Source: Nonomuraea angiospora
GTDB taxonomy: Bacteria > Actinomycetota > Actinomycetes > Streptosporangiales > Streptosporangiaceae
NCBI RefSeq assembly: GCF_014873145.1
Contig: NZ_JADBEK010000001.1
Location: forward strand, 4,650,001-4,714,000
Direction of reading: 5' to 3'
Length of the DNA stretch: 64,000 bases
Under the pieces are notes generated by a model that was given only the letters and a program-made list of their open reading frames with translations, ran no database searches and was not told where the DNA came from. This document shows positions 17,889-26,838 of this stretch, piece after piece. How positions within the stretch are numbered: the stretch's first letter is position 1; every line of letters starts with the position of its first letter. The position numbers were made by a program, and so were the translations under genes.

Positions 17889-18365
17889 TCAGTCCTGGCG
17901 GCCGGCCAGGCGCCGCAGCGGCTCGTCGGTCAGCCGGTACTTCAGCCACTCGTCCTGGCGCACCGCGCCGAGCTTTTCGTAGAAGCCGATGCTGGGCTCG
18001 TTCCAGTCGAGCACCGACCATTCGAAGCGCTGGTAGCCGCGCTCGGCGCAGATCGCGGCCAGCTCCTTCATGAGCGAGAGGCCGTGGCCGCCGCCCCGGT
18101 GCTGGGGGCGTACGTACAGGTCCTCCAGGTAGATGCCGTGCACGCCCCGCCACGTCGAGAACGTCAGGAACCAGAGCGTGAAGCCGGCCACCTCGCCGTC
18201 GTGCTCGGCGATGTGGGCGAAGGCGGCCGGCTGGTCGGAGAAGAGCGCGGTGTGCAGCTGCTCCTCGGTGACCCTCGCCTCGTGCGCGGCCTTCTCGTAC
18301 TCGGCGAGCTCACGGATCATGTTGACGATTTCGGGCACGTCGGCGGGTGTCGCGGGGCGAATCAT
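17889..18365 (-). CDS. GNAT-family N-acetyltransferase (diamine/SSAT-like)
   Basis: 158 aa. The GNAT fold is seen in MIRPATPADVPEIVNMIRELAEYEKA, the strand GIYLEDLYVRPQHRGGGHGLSLMKELAAIC containing the acetyl-CoA loop (HRGGGHG, a variant of Q/R-x-x-G-x-G/A), and WSVLDWNEPSIGFYEKLGA. The ELAEYEKA and YLEDLYVRP stretches are typical of spermidine/diamine acetyltransferase-like members. The true substrate is not known. It stands alone and is divergent from the TPR regulator gene. Confidence 0.9.
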   Translation of the reverse strand: MIRPATPADVPEIVNMIRELAEYEKAAHEARVTEEQLHTALFSDQPAAFAHIAEHDGEVAGFTLWFLTFSTWRGVHGIYLEDLYVRPQHRGGGHGLSLMKELAAICAERGYQRFEWSVLDWNEPSIGFYEKLGAVRQDEWLKYRLTDEPLRRLAGRQD

Positions 18366-18491
18366 GGCACCCAGCGTATGGCCCTCCCCGATTGAACCCG
18401 CCCAGTGTGTCGAACGTCGTAGTTCTCAGAACGGTATTCGGGGACCGTGGCAGACGCTCAGTCAAGGCATCGGACAGGGGGAGCGGAACCG

Positions 18492-20265
18492 ATGGGCGTT
18501 GCGCAGCGAACGGGGGTACTCCTGCCCTCGTGCCCCGATCTCAAGCTGGCCCTCGTGCTGGGCGAGCGGGCGCTGTTCGTGAACGGCGACCTGCAGACCG
18601 CACGGCGCTGGTTCGACTCGGCGTACCGGCTGGCCGAGCTCTGCGGCGACCCGTCGTCGCTGGCGCGGGCGGCCCTGGGCCTGGACGGGATCTGGGTCCA
18701 CGAGCACAGGACGTGTGCGGAGTCGGAGATGGTACGCGCCCGCCAGCGGCACGCGCTGGCCGAGGCGCTGAGCCTGGCGCACCACTGCCTGCTCGGCCCC
18801 GGGCACGCGGCGATCAGGCTGGAGCTGGCGAGTGAGCTGATCGGCCAGGCCGCCGTCACCGAGCGCGGGGGCGACCTGCTGATGGGCCTGCTGTGGCGGA
18901 CGGTCGACCTCTACCTGGCCGCCGACCCGCACGCGGAGCGCGGCCTGGAGGAGCTGCGCGGCCTGCTGGCCGGCCACGACCACCTCGCGGTCGGGTACGT
19001 GGCCGACGCGATCGAGGTCATGCTGACCATCCGGGCGGGCCGCTTCGCCGAGGCCGAGAAGCGGGCCGGCGAGTGCTTCGAGCGCGGCGTGGCCGCCGGC
19101 GACATGGACGCGACCGGCTGGTACGGCGGCCAGCTCGGCGCCATCCGCTGGTTCCAGGGCCGGGCCGCCGAGCTGCTGCCCGTGCTGTCGGACCTGGTCA
19201 GCTCGCCCACGCTGAGCCCGATCGACAACTCCTACCTGGCGGGCCTGGCGCTGGCCGCGGCCGTCGCGGGCGACCGGCGCGCGGCGGCCGGGCACCTGGC
19301 CAGGCTGCGTGTGGAGGAGATGCCGGGGTCGAGCACCTGGCTGGTCTCGATGTACTGCGTCGTGGAGACCGCCCACCTGCTGCAGGACCCGGACACGGCC
19401 GCGCGGGCGTACGCGCTGCTGCGCCCGTTCGCGGACCTGCCGGTGGTCGCCAGCCTGGGCGTGGCCTGCTTCGGCTCCGCGCACCACTCGCTGGGCATGG
19501 CCGCGCTCACCACCGGGGACCTGCCGACGGCGGTGGAGCACCTGCGGGCGGCCGTGCGGGGGAACCTCGCCCTGGAACACTGGCCGGCCGCCGCGCTGTC
19601 GAGGTGGCGGCTGGGCCAGGCGCTGGCGCTGCGCGACGGGGTGCGGGACCAGGCGGCCGCCCGGGAGCAGGCCGTCGCCGCGCGGGAGGCCAGGGAGCTG
19701 GGCATGGTGCTGCCTGCCGTGGTCGGGCGCTCGTCCGCGGGGCGGGACGGCTGCCGCCTGCGCAGGCACGGGCGGCGCTGGCAGGTCGAGCTGGGCGGGC
19801 GGCTCGCGCTCGTCGACCACAGCGTGGGGATGGGGGCACCTGGCCACGCTGGTCGCCAATCCGGGCCGGGAGATCCTCGCCGCCGACCTGGCCGCGGGGG
19901 CCTGGACGCGCGAGCCGGAGGGCGGGTCGGCCCAGCCGCTGCTGGACGAGCAGGCCAGGGACGCCTACCGGCAGCGGCTGGGCCGGCTGGAGGCGGAGAT
20001 CGACGAGCTGGAGTCGATGAACGACCTGGAGCGGGCGGCGGGGCTGCGGCTGGAGCGCGAGTGGCTGGTGGCGGAGCTGGCGGCGGCGACGGGCATCGGC
20101 GGGCGGGCGCGGCCGTTCACGGGGAGCGAGGAGCGGGCCAGGATCGCCGTGGGCAAGGCGATCAGGCGGGCGCTGGCGCGGATCTCGGCGGTGGACCCGG
20201 CGATCGGGGAGGAGCTGCGCGCCACGGTGCAGACGGGGCTGCGCTGCTGCTACCGGCCCCGATAG
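18492..20265 (+). pseudogene. TPR-rich regulator-like protein interrupted by a +1 frameshift
   Basis: The first frame codes about 445 residues of helical tetratricopeptide-like repeats (ALFVNGDLQTARRWFDSAYRLAELCGD ...; SLGMAALTTGDLPTAVEHLRAAV), as in the C-terminal part of AfsR/LuxR-type actinomycete regulators. At the run ATGGGGG near 19828-19834 the conserved reading continues in the next frame: HLATLVANPGREI, then LLDEQARDAYRQRLGRLEAEIDELE and a conserved end RATVQTGLRCCYRPR at 20265. Removing one G restores a single protein of about 590 aa. This is either a true disruption, slippage at a G5 run, or a sequencing error. The ATG at 18492 is preferred (AGGGGGAGCGG upstream); a GTG at 18447 is possible. 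There is no NTPase or HTH domain. Confidence 0.8.
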
Positions 20266-20293
20266 TGGACCGGTGGTGGAACGGAATGTCACG

Positions 20294-20332
20294 CCCCAGG
20301 TGAAGGGGGCCGCGTAGCACTTTCACCTGGGG
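20294..20332. promoter_or_regulatory. Perfect 11-bp inverted repeat before the MocR-like gene
   Basis: CCCCAGGTGAA, 17-nt spacer, TTCACCTGGGG. The right arm ends 8 nt before the ATG at 20341 and includes the likely ribosome site (GGGGG). It could be an operator that blocks translation or transcription of the regulator, or the terminator of the upstream gene. Lack of a T tract argues for an operator. Confidence 0.6.
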
Positions 20333-20340
20333 GATGTCTC

Positions 20341-21795
20341 ATGCGTAGTCCGCGAAGGCTCAGCGTGCCGATCCAGCTCGATCGCGACCTGCCGGAGCCG
20401 CTGCACGACCAGCTCGCCGCCCAGCTCCGGCGGGCCATCGCCGGGGGCCGGCTGATCGGCCGGATGCCGTCCACCCGCACCCTGGCCGCGGTGCTGGGGG
20501 TCTCGCGCGGGGTCGCGCTGGCGGCGTACGAGGTGCTCCTGGCCGAGGGGCACATCACGGGCCGGCACGGCTCGGGCACGTACGTGTCGGGGCCGGAAGA
20601 CGGCGCGGTCCCGCGGACGTTGGCCAGGCGCTCGGGCCAGGAAGACGGCGCGGCTCCGCGGGCGGTGGCCGGGCGCTCGGGCCCGGTGGACGCCCGCGAG
20701 GCGGTGGTGGACCTGCGGTGGGACCGGCCGAGCACGCAGGCGTTCCCGCTGGCCGCGTGGCGGGCGGCGTGGCGGCGGGCCAGCCACCAGGCGCCGCCCG
20801 TGGACGAGCCGCCGGCGGCCGGGCTGCCGGAGCTGCGCGCGGCGATCGCCGCGTACCTGCGCGAGTCGCGCGGCCTGGTGCTCGACGGTCACGAGGTGGT
20901 CGTCACGGCGGGCTACGCCGACGCGCTGGCGCTCATCCTGCGGGCCCGGCACGGCGCGGGCGGGGCGCTGATCGCCCTGGAGGACCCGGCCCCGCCGGGG
21001 CTCAGGCGGGCGCTCGCCCGGCTCGGCACCGTGCTCCCGCTGCGCACGGACGGTTCGGGCGCGCGTCCCGACCTCGTCCCCGCCGGGTGCGACGTGGTGG
21101 CCGTCCTGCCCGAACGCGGCGCGCTCGGCGCCCGGATGCCCACGGAACGCCGCCTGGCCCTGGCCGCGTGGGCGCGTGAGAGTGGCGGCCTCGTGCTCGA
21201 ACCCGCCTTCGACGGCCTGTTCAACCCCTCGCTCAGCCCGCGCCCCAGCGTCCTGGCCCTGGGCGAGGCGGGGTCCACGGCCATGGTGGGCTCGTTCTGC
21301 GACCTGCTCACGCCGACGCTGCGGCTGGCGTTCGCGGTGGTGCCGCGGCGGCTGGCGGGGGCGATCGAGGAGGGCATGTCCGCGGGCCACGGCCAGCCGT
21401 CGTCCACCTGCCAGCTCGCGGTGCGCGACCTGCTCGCGTCGGGCTGCGTGGCCGGGCGCGCGGAGCGGCTGTCGGTCCTGTACGGGGCCAAACGGGCGTT
21501 CGTCCGGCAGGCGCTCGGGGCCTACCCCGACACCCGCCTGCTCGGGGCCGGCACCGGCGCGGCCGCCGCGCTGCTGCTTCCCGCGGCGGTCAGGGCCGGG
21601 TCGGTCGTCGCCGGCCTGCTGGCGCGCCGCGTCCTGGTGGCCGACCTCGCGGAGTTCTGCCACGAGCGCGGGGTCCGGCACAACGGCATCGCCTTCGGCT
21701 ACGGGCATCTGGACCCGGTCACGCTGCGCAGAGCGCTGCACGCCCTGACCGGCACGCTCGACGACCACCGCCTCCCCCGCCGCTCGGCCGCCTAG
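20341..21795 (+). CDS. MocR/PdxR-like GntR regulator with degenerate aminotransferase domain
   Basis: 484 aa. The N-terminal GntR winged helix (LHDQLAAQLRRAIAGGRLIGRMPSTRTLAAVLGVSRGVALAAYEVL) is joined by a linker to a fold-type I aminotransferase-like domain. In family members the PLP Schiff-base lysine sits in GSFSK. Here the same place reads GSFCDLLTPTLRLAF, so the lysine is gone, and the usual DDYD motif is EPAFD. The domain may bind no PLP. The linker holds a 45-bp in-frame tandem duplication (20596-20640 and 20641-20685). A perfect inverted repeat precedes the start, which suggests autoregulation. Confidence 0.9.
   Translation: MRSPRRLSVPIQLDRDLPEPLHDQLAAQLRRAIAGGRLIGRMPSTRTLAAVLGVSRGVALAAYEVLLAEGHITGRHGSGTYVSGPEDGAVPRTLARRSGQEDGAAPRAVAGRSGPVDAREAVVDLRWDRPSTQAFPLAAWRAAWRRASHQAPPVDEPPAAGLPELRAAIAAYLRESRGLVLDGHEVVVTAGYADALALILRARHGAGGALIALEDPAPPGLRRALARLGTVLPLRTDGSGARPDLVPAGCDVVAVLPERGALGARMPTERRLALAAWARESGGLVLEPAFDGLFNPSLSPRPSVLALGEAGSTAMVGSFCDLLTPTLRLAFAVVPRRLAGAIEEGMSAGHGQPSSTCQLAVRDLLASGCVAGRAERLSVLYGAKRAFVRQALGAYPDTRLLGAGTGAAAALLLPAAVRAGSVVAGLLARRVLVADLAEFCHERGVRHNGIAFGYGHLDPVTLRRALHALTGTLDDHRLPRRSAA
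20596..20685 (+). repeat. 45-bp tandem duplication inside the MocR-like linker
   Basis: Two adjacent 45-bp copies encode EDGAVPRTLARRSGQ and EDGAAPRAVAGRSGP. They keep the frame and lengthen the hinge between DNA-binding and effector domains by 15 residues. Confidence 0.9.
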
Positions 21796-21836
21796 CCCCG
21801 GGCCTGGGTACGGTTCCCATCCGGGAGACTGTTCCC

Positions 21837-22814
21837 ATGGAACAACGCACGTTGGGACGAACAGGACGCCAGGTGGGCACGGTCGGCCTCGGCGCGTGGC
21901 AGCTCGGCGCCGACTGGGGCCAGGTGACGGAGGACGAGGCGTTCGCCACCCTGGGGGCCGCCGTGGACGCCGGGGTCACCTTCATCGACACGGCCGACGT
22001 CTACGGCGACGGCCGGAGCGAGCAGATCGTCGGCCGCTTCGCCAAGGGGCGGCCGGAGCTGACCGTGGCCACCAAGATGGGCCGCCGGCTGGAGCAGATC
22101 CCGGCCAACTACGTGATGTCCAACTTCCGGGCCTGGAACGAGCGCTCGCGCCAGAACCTCGGTGTGGACACCCTCGACCTGGTCCAGCTCCACTGCCCGC
22201 CGACGCCGGTGTACTCGACGGACGCGGTGTTCGACGCCCTGGACACGCTGGTGGCCGAGCAGAAGATCGCCGCGTACGGGGTCAGCGTGGAGACGTGCGA
22301 CGAGGCGCTGACGGCGATCGCGCGGCCCGGGGTGGCGTCCGTGCAGATCATCCTCAACGCGTTCCGGCTCAAGCCGCTGGAGCGGGTGCTGCCCGCCGCC
22401 CGGGCCGCCGGGGTGGGCATCATCGCGCGGGTCCCGCTGGCCAGCGGCCTGCTGTCCGGCCGGTACGACGAGCACACGACCTTCGGCGCGGACGACCACC
22501 GCACCTACAACCGGCAGGGGGAGGCGTTCGACGTCGGCGAGACCTTCTCGGGCGTGGACTTCCGCACGGGCCTGGAGGCGGTCCGCCGCCTGGCTCCCCT
22601 GGTCCCGGAGGGCCTGACGATGGCCCAGTTCGCGCTCCGCTGGATCCTCGACCAGCCCGGCGTGTCGGTGGTGATCCCCGGCGCCCGCAACGCGTCCCAG
22701 GCCACCGCGAACGCGGCCGCCGCGTCGTCCCCGCCGCTGCCGCCGGCCACGCTCGAAGCAGTCTCGGCCGTCTACGACGACCTGATCCGGCCGCAGGTCC
22801 ACGACCGCTGGTAG
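21837..22814 (+). CDS. Aldo/keto reductase
   Basis: 325 aa TIM-barrel NADPH-dependent oxidoreductase. The catalytic tetrad is visible: Asp51 and Tyr56 in FIDTADVYGDG, Lys80 in VATKMG and His119 in DLVQLH. The C-terminal SVVIPGARNASQATANAAA binds the NADP phosphate. It belongs to the Tas/YhdN-like branch; substrate unknown. The gene lies 41 nt after the MocR-like gene on the same strand, so it may be its target, which is inference. The frame starts at the ATG with GGGAGA upstream. Confidence 0.94.
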   Translation: MEQRTLGRTGRQVGTVGLGAWQLGADWGQVTEDEAFATLGAAVDAGVTFIDTADVYGDGRSEQIVGRFAKGRPELTVATKMGRRLEQIPANYVMSNFRAWNERSRQNLGVDTLDLVQLHCPPTPVYSTDAVFDALDTLVAEQKIAAYGVSVETCDEALTAIARPGVASVQIILNAFRLKPLERVLPAARAAGVGIIARVPLASGLLSGRYDEHTTFGADDHRTYNRQGEAFDVGETFSGVDFRTGLEAVRRLAPLVPEGLTMAQFALRWILDQPGVSVVIPGARNASQATANAAAASSPPLPPATLEAVSAVYDDLIRPQVHDRW

Positions 22815-22815
22815 C

Positions 22816-22852
22816 CGTCCCCGTCCCCGTCCCCGTCTCCCCGTCCCCCCGT
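22816..22852. repeat. CCGTCC-type simple repeat
   Basis: Short imperfect hexamer repeat of CCGTCC/CCCGTC directly after the aldo/keto reductase stop. The interval to 23079 holds no gene that I can support. Confidence 0.6.
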
Positions 22853-23079
22853 CCTCGTTCCCGCCTCCCCCACCGGCGAGCACCGCATCCGGGTCCCGCT
22901 ACGGCGTTTCCCGCCCGAGGCCGGCCTGATCCCGGTCGAAGACCGCCGGCACCGGTGGGCCGGGACCCGAGGATGGCCTGCCCGGTGCGGTGAGAGCCCT
23001 ATGGCGAAGGGGTGAGGCACGCGTGGCGGGGACGGCCGGCGGACCATGATTGTCGGTGGCGGCGCGTAGCGTCGCCGCT

Positions 23080-23811
23080 GTGAATCGTACCGACCGGCTC
23101 TACGCGCTCGTCGAAGACCTGCGCGCCATCGCGCCCCGCTGCCGCTCCGCCCGCGAGCTGGCCAAGCGGTTCGAGGTGAGCGCGCGCACGATCGAGCGCG
23201 ACATCACCGCCCTGCAGGAGTCAGGGGTGCCGATCTACGCCGAGCCGGGCCGCAAGGGCGGTTACGCGATCGACAAGAAGATGTCCCTGCCCCCGCTCAA
23301 CTTCACCCCGGCCGAGGCGGTGGCCATCGCGGTGGCGCTCAGCCAGGCCGGCGACCAGCCGTTCGGCCGGCAGGCCCGCAGCGCGTTACGCAAGGTCGTG
23401 GCCGCGATGCCGGGCTCCGAGGGCGATCTGGCCAGGGAGCTGGCGCGGCGCGTGCAGCTCGTCCACCCCCCGCCGGAGCCCGGCTCCGCCGAGATCCGGC
23501 CGCTCGGGGGCGAGGGCATCTCCCGGGCCATCGAGGAGGCGCTGCTGCGGCGGCGCGTGCTCAGGCTCGAATACGCCGACGCCAAGGGCGCGCTGACCTC
23601 GCGGGACGTCGAGCCGGGGGTGTTCCTGGGCGGGCGGGGCGGGTTCTGGTATCTCGTGGCCTGGTGCCGGTTACGCGATGACGTGCGGGTCTTCCGCCTC
23701 GATCGCATCGCCGCCGCGACCGTGACCGCCGAGCGCAGCCCCGACCGGCCGCTCGAAGGCTTCGCCGCCGACGTGCCCAACATGATCGTGGACACCGCCA
23801 TGCTCGATTAG
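23080..23811 (+). CDS. HTH/WYL-domain transcriptional regulator
   Basis: 243 aa from the GTG at 23080. The N-terminal DeoR-like HTH (RLYALVEDLRAIAPRCRSARELAKRFEVSARTIERDITALQESGVPIYAEPGRKGGY) is followed by a WYL effector domain (LRLEYADAKG...DVEPGVFLGGRGGFWYLVAWCRLRDDVRVFRLDRI), with YLVAWC in place of the WYL motif. WYL domains bind nucleic acid or nucleotide ligands. It precedes a VOC protein gene on the same strand; similar regulator-VOC pairs suggest local control. A small hairpin (TCGATT/AATCGA, 23804-23819) spans the stop. Confidence 0.9.
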   Translation: MNRTDRLYALVEDLRAIAPRCRSARELAKRFEVSARTIERDITALQESGVPIYAEPGRKGGYAIDKKMSLPPLNFTPAEAVAIAVALSQAGDQPFGRQARSALRKVVAAMPGSEGDLARELARRVQLVHPPPEPGSAEIRPLGGEGISRAIEEALLRRRVLRLEYADAKGALTSRDVEPGVFLGGRGGFWYLVAWCRLRDDVRVFRLDRIAAATVTAERSPDRPLEGFAADVPNMIVDTAMLD

Positions 23812-23896
23812 TCAATCGAAAACACCGACATAGGGTTGTCGCCCTCGCGTTAGATCGTTGTTTTGTTCGAGAAAGATCAGTGACGAGGAGACGACG

Positions 23897-24253
23897 ATGG
23901 ACAACACCGTGACCTGGTTCGAGATCGCGACCGACGATCCCGAAGGCGCCCAGGCGTTCTACGGCGGGTTGTTCGGCTGGACGTTCAGCGCCGGCGAGGG
24001 GCCGATCGACTACCGGATGATCGGCTACCCGGGCGGCGAGCAGGTCGGCGGCGGGCTGTTCAACACCAAGGGCGAGTTCCCGGCGCACGCGATCTTCCAC
24101 GTGCAGGTGGCCGACGTCGAGGCGGCCTGCGCCAAGAGCGAGTCGCTGGGCGGCAAGGTGATCACGAAGGTGATCGACGACGGCGCCGGCACCGACTTCG
24201 CCTACCTGCGTGACACGTCCGGGAGCGTCTTCGGGGTCTTCCACCGCAGGTGA
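23897..24253 (+). CDS. VOC-family protein (glyoxalase/bleomycin resistance-like)
   Basis: 118 aa. The two babbab modules of the vicinal oxygen chelate fold are seen: VTWFEIATDDPEGAQAFYGGLFGWTF and AIFHVQVADVEAACAKSESLGGKVI, ending TSGSVFGVFHRR. The type is the CFP-30/lyase-like VOC protein without an obvious full metal triad. GAGGAG precedes the ATG. It follows the WYL regulator by 85 nt and may be co-regulated. Ligand unknown. Confidence 0.88.
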   Translation: MDNTVTWFEIATDDPEGAQAFYGGLFGWTFSAGEGPIDYRMIGYPGGEQVGGGLFNTKGEFPAHAIFHVQVADVEAACAKSESLGGKVITKVIDDGAGTDFAYLRDTSGSVFGVFHRR

Positions 24254-24417
24254 GCTTCCCTCACAGGTGAATCACCCGTTCGAGGGCCGGGGAGAACGCC
24301 TTCCCCGCTGACCCCCGGCATCCGGACGGGCCGCTTCCGAGGAGCGGTTTCACCCCGTGCCCTGGACACGCCGCCGATCGCCGAGCGGCGGCGCGTCCAG
24401 GGCCACCATCTCCTTCG

Positions 24418-25161
24418 TCAGAAGGCGGCCTTGGACAGCCAGCGCTTGAGGAGGTCCGCGTCGCCGTAGACGGTCAGCGCCTCGGGCGAGCGCCGGCCGT
24501 AGATCATGAGCAGCAGGTCCTGGGCCGTCCCCTGCACGGCGCAGTCGCCCTTGGCGTGCCCGCGCGCCCACTCGACCGTCCCGGCCGGGCCCTGGGTGAT
24601 GGTCCACTCGCCGTCGGCGTCGTTCGCATGGAGGTGGATCGTGGCCCCCTCCGCCTCGAGCTCCGCCAGCGACCGGGTCACCCAGGTCGCGGACGGCAGG
24701 TTGTGCAGAAACTCCTCGATGCCGTCGATCGCGACCCCGGCCGGGACGACCGGGTCGATGCCGAGCGCGAGCTCCGCGTCGACCCGGTGGATCACCAGCT
24801 CGAAGAGCATCCGGCGGGGCCACCACGACGCCTGCCGGTCCGGGCCCCACGTCCACACCGCCGTCGAGGGGTCGGTGTCGCGGAGCGTGCCGAGCAGCTC
24901 GGCCGCCCCGGCACGCAGCCAGGCCGCGTCGCCGCTCTGGCCCTCGGCCAGCCCGCTGGGCACCTGGCGCGACCAGATCCGCTCCTGGGCCTGGTTGCGC
25001 AGCACGTGGACGGCCCACCGGTGCGTCTGGCCGACGTGCGTGATCAGCTCGGCGAGCGTCCATCCCGGGCACGTGGGCACCGGGACGGACAGATCCGTGG
25101 CCAGGGCCGCCAGGCGGGCGGTCTCGGCGTCGATGAGCGAGTCGTATGTCACAGGCCCCAC
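24418..25161 (-). CDS. Maleylpyruvate isomerase/DinB-fold (mycothiol-dependent type) protein
   Basis: 247 aa. The N-terminal DinB-like four-helix metal-binding domain shows CPGWTLAELITHVGQTHRWA and MLFELVIHRVDAELALG, where the His residues and the acid form the usual metal triad. The C-terminal sterol-carrier-like lobe carries the AWARGHAKGDCAVQGTAQDLLLMIYGR-type end common to actinomycete members. These use mycothiol or an unknown thiol cofactor. The start is GTG at 25161, 1 nt after the stop of the secreted hydrolase, so the two are co-transcribed; a GTG at 25152 is also possible. Confidence 0.88.
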   Translation of the reverse strand: MGPVTYDSLIDAETARLAALATDLSVPVPTCPGWTLAELITHVGQTHRWAVHVLRNQAQERIWSRQVPSGLAEGQSGDAAWLRAGAAELLGTLRDTDPSTAVWTWGPDRQASWWPRRMLFELVIHRVDAELALGIDPVVPAGVAIDGIEEFLHNLPSATWVTRSLAELEAEGATIHLHANDADGEWTITQGPAGTVEWARGHAKGDCAVQGTAQDLLLMIYGRRSPEALTVYGDADLLKRWLSKAAF

Positions 25162-25162
25162 C

Positions 25163-26656
25163 CTAGGCCGCCGGGCAGGTCGCGCCCTTCTGCGGCAGCT
25201 TGCCGTCGATCAGGAACGAGTCCACGAGCTCCAGCACGCACTTGCTGCCCGACAGGTAGGCGCCGTGCCCCTCGCCCTCGTACGTCACCAGCCTGGCGGT
25301 CTTGAGCTGGGCCGTCAGCCTGGGCGCCCACTCGTACGGCGTGGCGGGGTCGCCCTTGCCGCCGATCACGACGATCGGGGCGGAGCCGGTGGCGTTCACG
25401 TGCCGCGCCTGATCGCTGCCCTTGGCCGGCCAGACCCGGCACAGCCCGCCGGACCCCTCGCTGCCGAACAGCGGCGAGATCCTCATGGCGGCCGCCTCGG
25501 TGCGGCGCAGCTCGGCCTCGCTGGGCCGTTCGGAGGTGTCCACGCAGGTGATGGCCGGGAAGCTGGTCATCTGCGTGGAGTATTTGCCGTCCTGGGAGCG
25601 GCCGGTGTAGGAGTCGGCCAGGTAGAGCAGCGCGTCGCCGTGCCCCTTGATCGCCTCCGAGAGCGCCTGCTCCAGGAACGGCCAGGTCAGCTCCGAGTAC
25701 AGCGCCGCCGCCACGCCCGTGCCGGCCAGGCCCTGGGTGAGCTCGCGGGTGCCGACCTTCAGCGGCTGGGTGGTGAGCTGCTTCATCAGCTTGTCGACGT
25801 TCGCGTTGGCGCTCTGCTGGTCCGTGCCGAAGTCGCACTTGTTCTTGACGCACGAGCGCAGGAAGCTCTCGTACGCCTTCTGGAACCCGCGCGTCTGCAC
25901 CAGCGTGCGCTGCTCGAACGTCACCGTCGGGTCGAGCGGCGCGTCGAGCACCATGCGGCCCACCATCTTGGGGAACTCGGTGGCGTACACGGCGCCGAGC
26001 TGCGTGCCGTACGACATGCCGACGTAGTTGAGCTTGGGGTCGCCCACCGCGGCGCGGATCCGGTCCATGTCGCGGGCGGCGTTCACGGTCCCGATGTACG
26101 GGAGGATCTTGCCGGAGTGCTGCTGGCAGGCGGCGGCGAACTGCTTGTTGGCCGCCGCGGTCTCCTGGCGGGTCTGGTTGTTCGACGGCAGCGTGTCCAG
26201 CGCGGTGAACCTGTCCATCTCCGCGGAGTCGCCGCAGCGCACGCCGGAGCTGCGCTCCACGCCGCGCGGGTCGAAGCTGATCAGGTCGTATCGGGCGCGC
26301 AGCCCGGTGAGCGCCTTGGCGGCCTGGTCGAGCGTGTCGACGCCGGAGGCGCCGGGACCGCCGAAGTTGAACACCACCGAGCCCAGCCGGTTCTTGCCCG
26401 TGGTGGGCAGCTTGATGAGCGCCAGGTCCAGCTTCTCACCGTCGGGCTTGTTGTAGTCCAGCGGGACGGCCAGCTTCCCGCACCGTACCGAACTGTCCTG
26501 GCTGGCCGGTGGCTCGCCGCCGGGACGCTTGATGTCGGTGCACGGCCCCCAGCTGATCGTGCCGGGGTCCGCCGTCGACTGCGTGGCGGGCTCGGCCGGC
26601 ACGGTGGAGCAACCGGCGACGACCGGGATGAGCAGGGCGGCTAGGACGCGTCGCAT
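25163..26656 (-). CDS. Secreted alpha/beta-hydrolase lipoprotein (tripeptidyl aminopeptidase/SlpD-like)
   Basis: 497 aa. The lipoprotein signal MRRVLAALLIPVVAGCS (lipobox VAGC) is followed by an alpha/beta-hydrolase: oxyanion region FNFGGPGASG, the DPRGVERSS strand, the nucleophile Ser in YVGMSYGTQLGAVYA, and a C-terminal TAP-like domain with IGGKGDPATPYEWA (Asp) and EGEGHGAY (His). The family cleaves N-terminal tripeptides or small amides outside the cell. I chose the ATG at 26656, where the signal begins; GGGAGAAG precedes it. The next gene begins 1 nt after its stop. Confidence 0.92.
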   Translation of the reverse strand: MRRVLAALLIPVVAGCSTVPAEPATQSTADPGTISWGPCTDIKRPGGEPPASQDSSVRCGKLAVPLDYNKPDGEKLDLALIKLPTTGKNRLGSVVFNFGGPGASGVDTLDQAAKALTGLRARYDLISFDPRGVERSSGVRCGDSAEMDRFTALDTLPSNNQTRQETAAANKQFAAACQQHSGKILPYIGTVNAARDMDRIRAAVGDPKLNYVGMSYGTQLGAVYATEFPKMVGRMVLDAPLDPTVTFEQRTLVQTRGFQKAYESFLRSCVKNKCDFGTDQQSANANVDKLMKQLTTQPLKVGTRELTQGLAGTGVAAALYSELTWPFLEQALSEAIKGHGDALLYLADSYTGRSQDGKYSTQMTSFPAITCVDTSERPSEAELRRTEAAAMRISPLFGSEGSGGLCRVWPAKGSDQARHVNATGSAPIVVIGGKGDPATPYEWAPRLTAQLKTARLVTYEGEGHGAYLSGSKCVLELVDSFLIDGKLPQKGATCPAA

Positions 26657-26790
26657 AGACAGACTTCTCCCTCGTCTCTCAGGGGGAAGTAGTGCCCACA
26701 ATACGTGACGCCGCACCATACCTGGGTGAGGCGGCACGTACCCCTCCTGAACGTGCCGCCTCACAGGCCGTACGCCGCGGGCGGAAATGA

Positions 26791-26826
26791 CGGCGCCCCC
26801 GCGAGAAGTTCTTCGCGGGGGCGCCG
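26791..26826 (-). terminator. Strong hairpin terminator after aceE
   Basis: Perfect 14-bp stem CGGCGCCCCCGCGA / TCGCGGGGGCGCCG with an 8-nt loop, 13 nt beyond the aceE stop. There is no U tract, as is common in actinomycetes; it could act in both directions, though the upstream hydrolase operon points the other way from it. Confidence 0.85.
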
Positions 26827-26838
26827 CTCCTGGATGAC

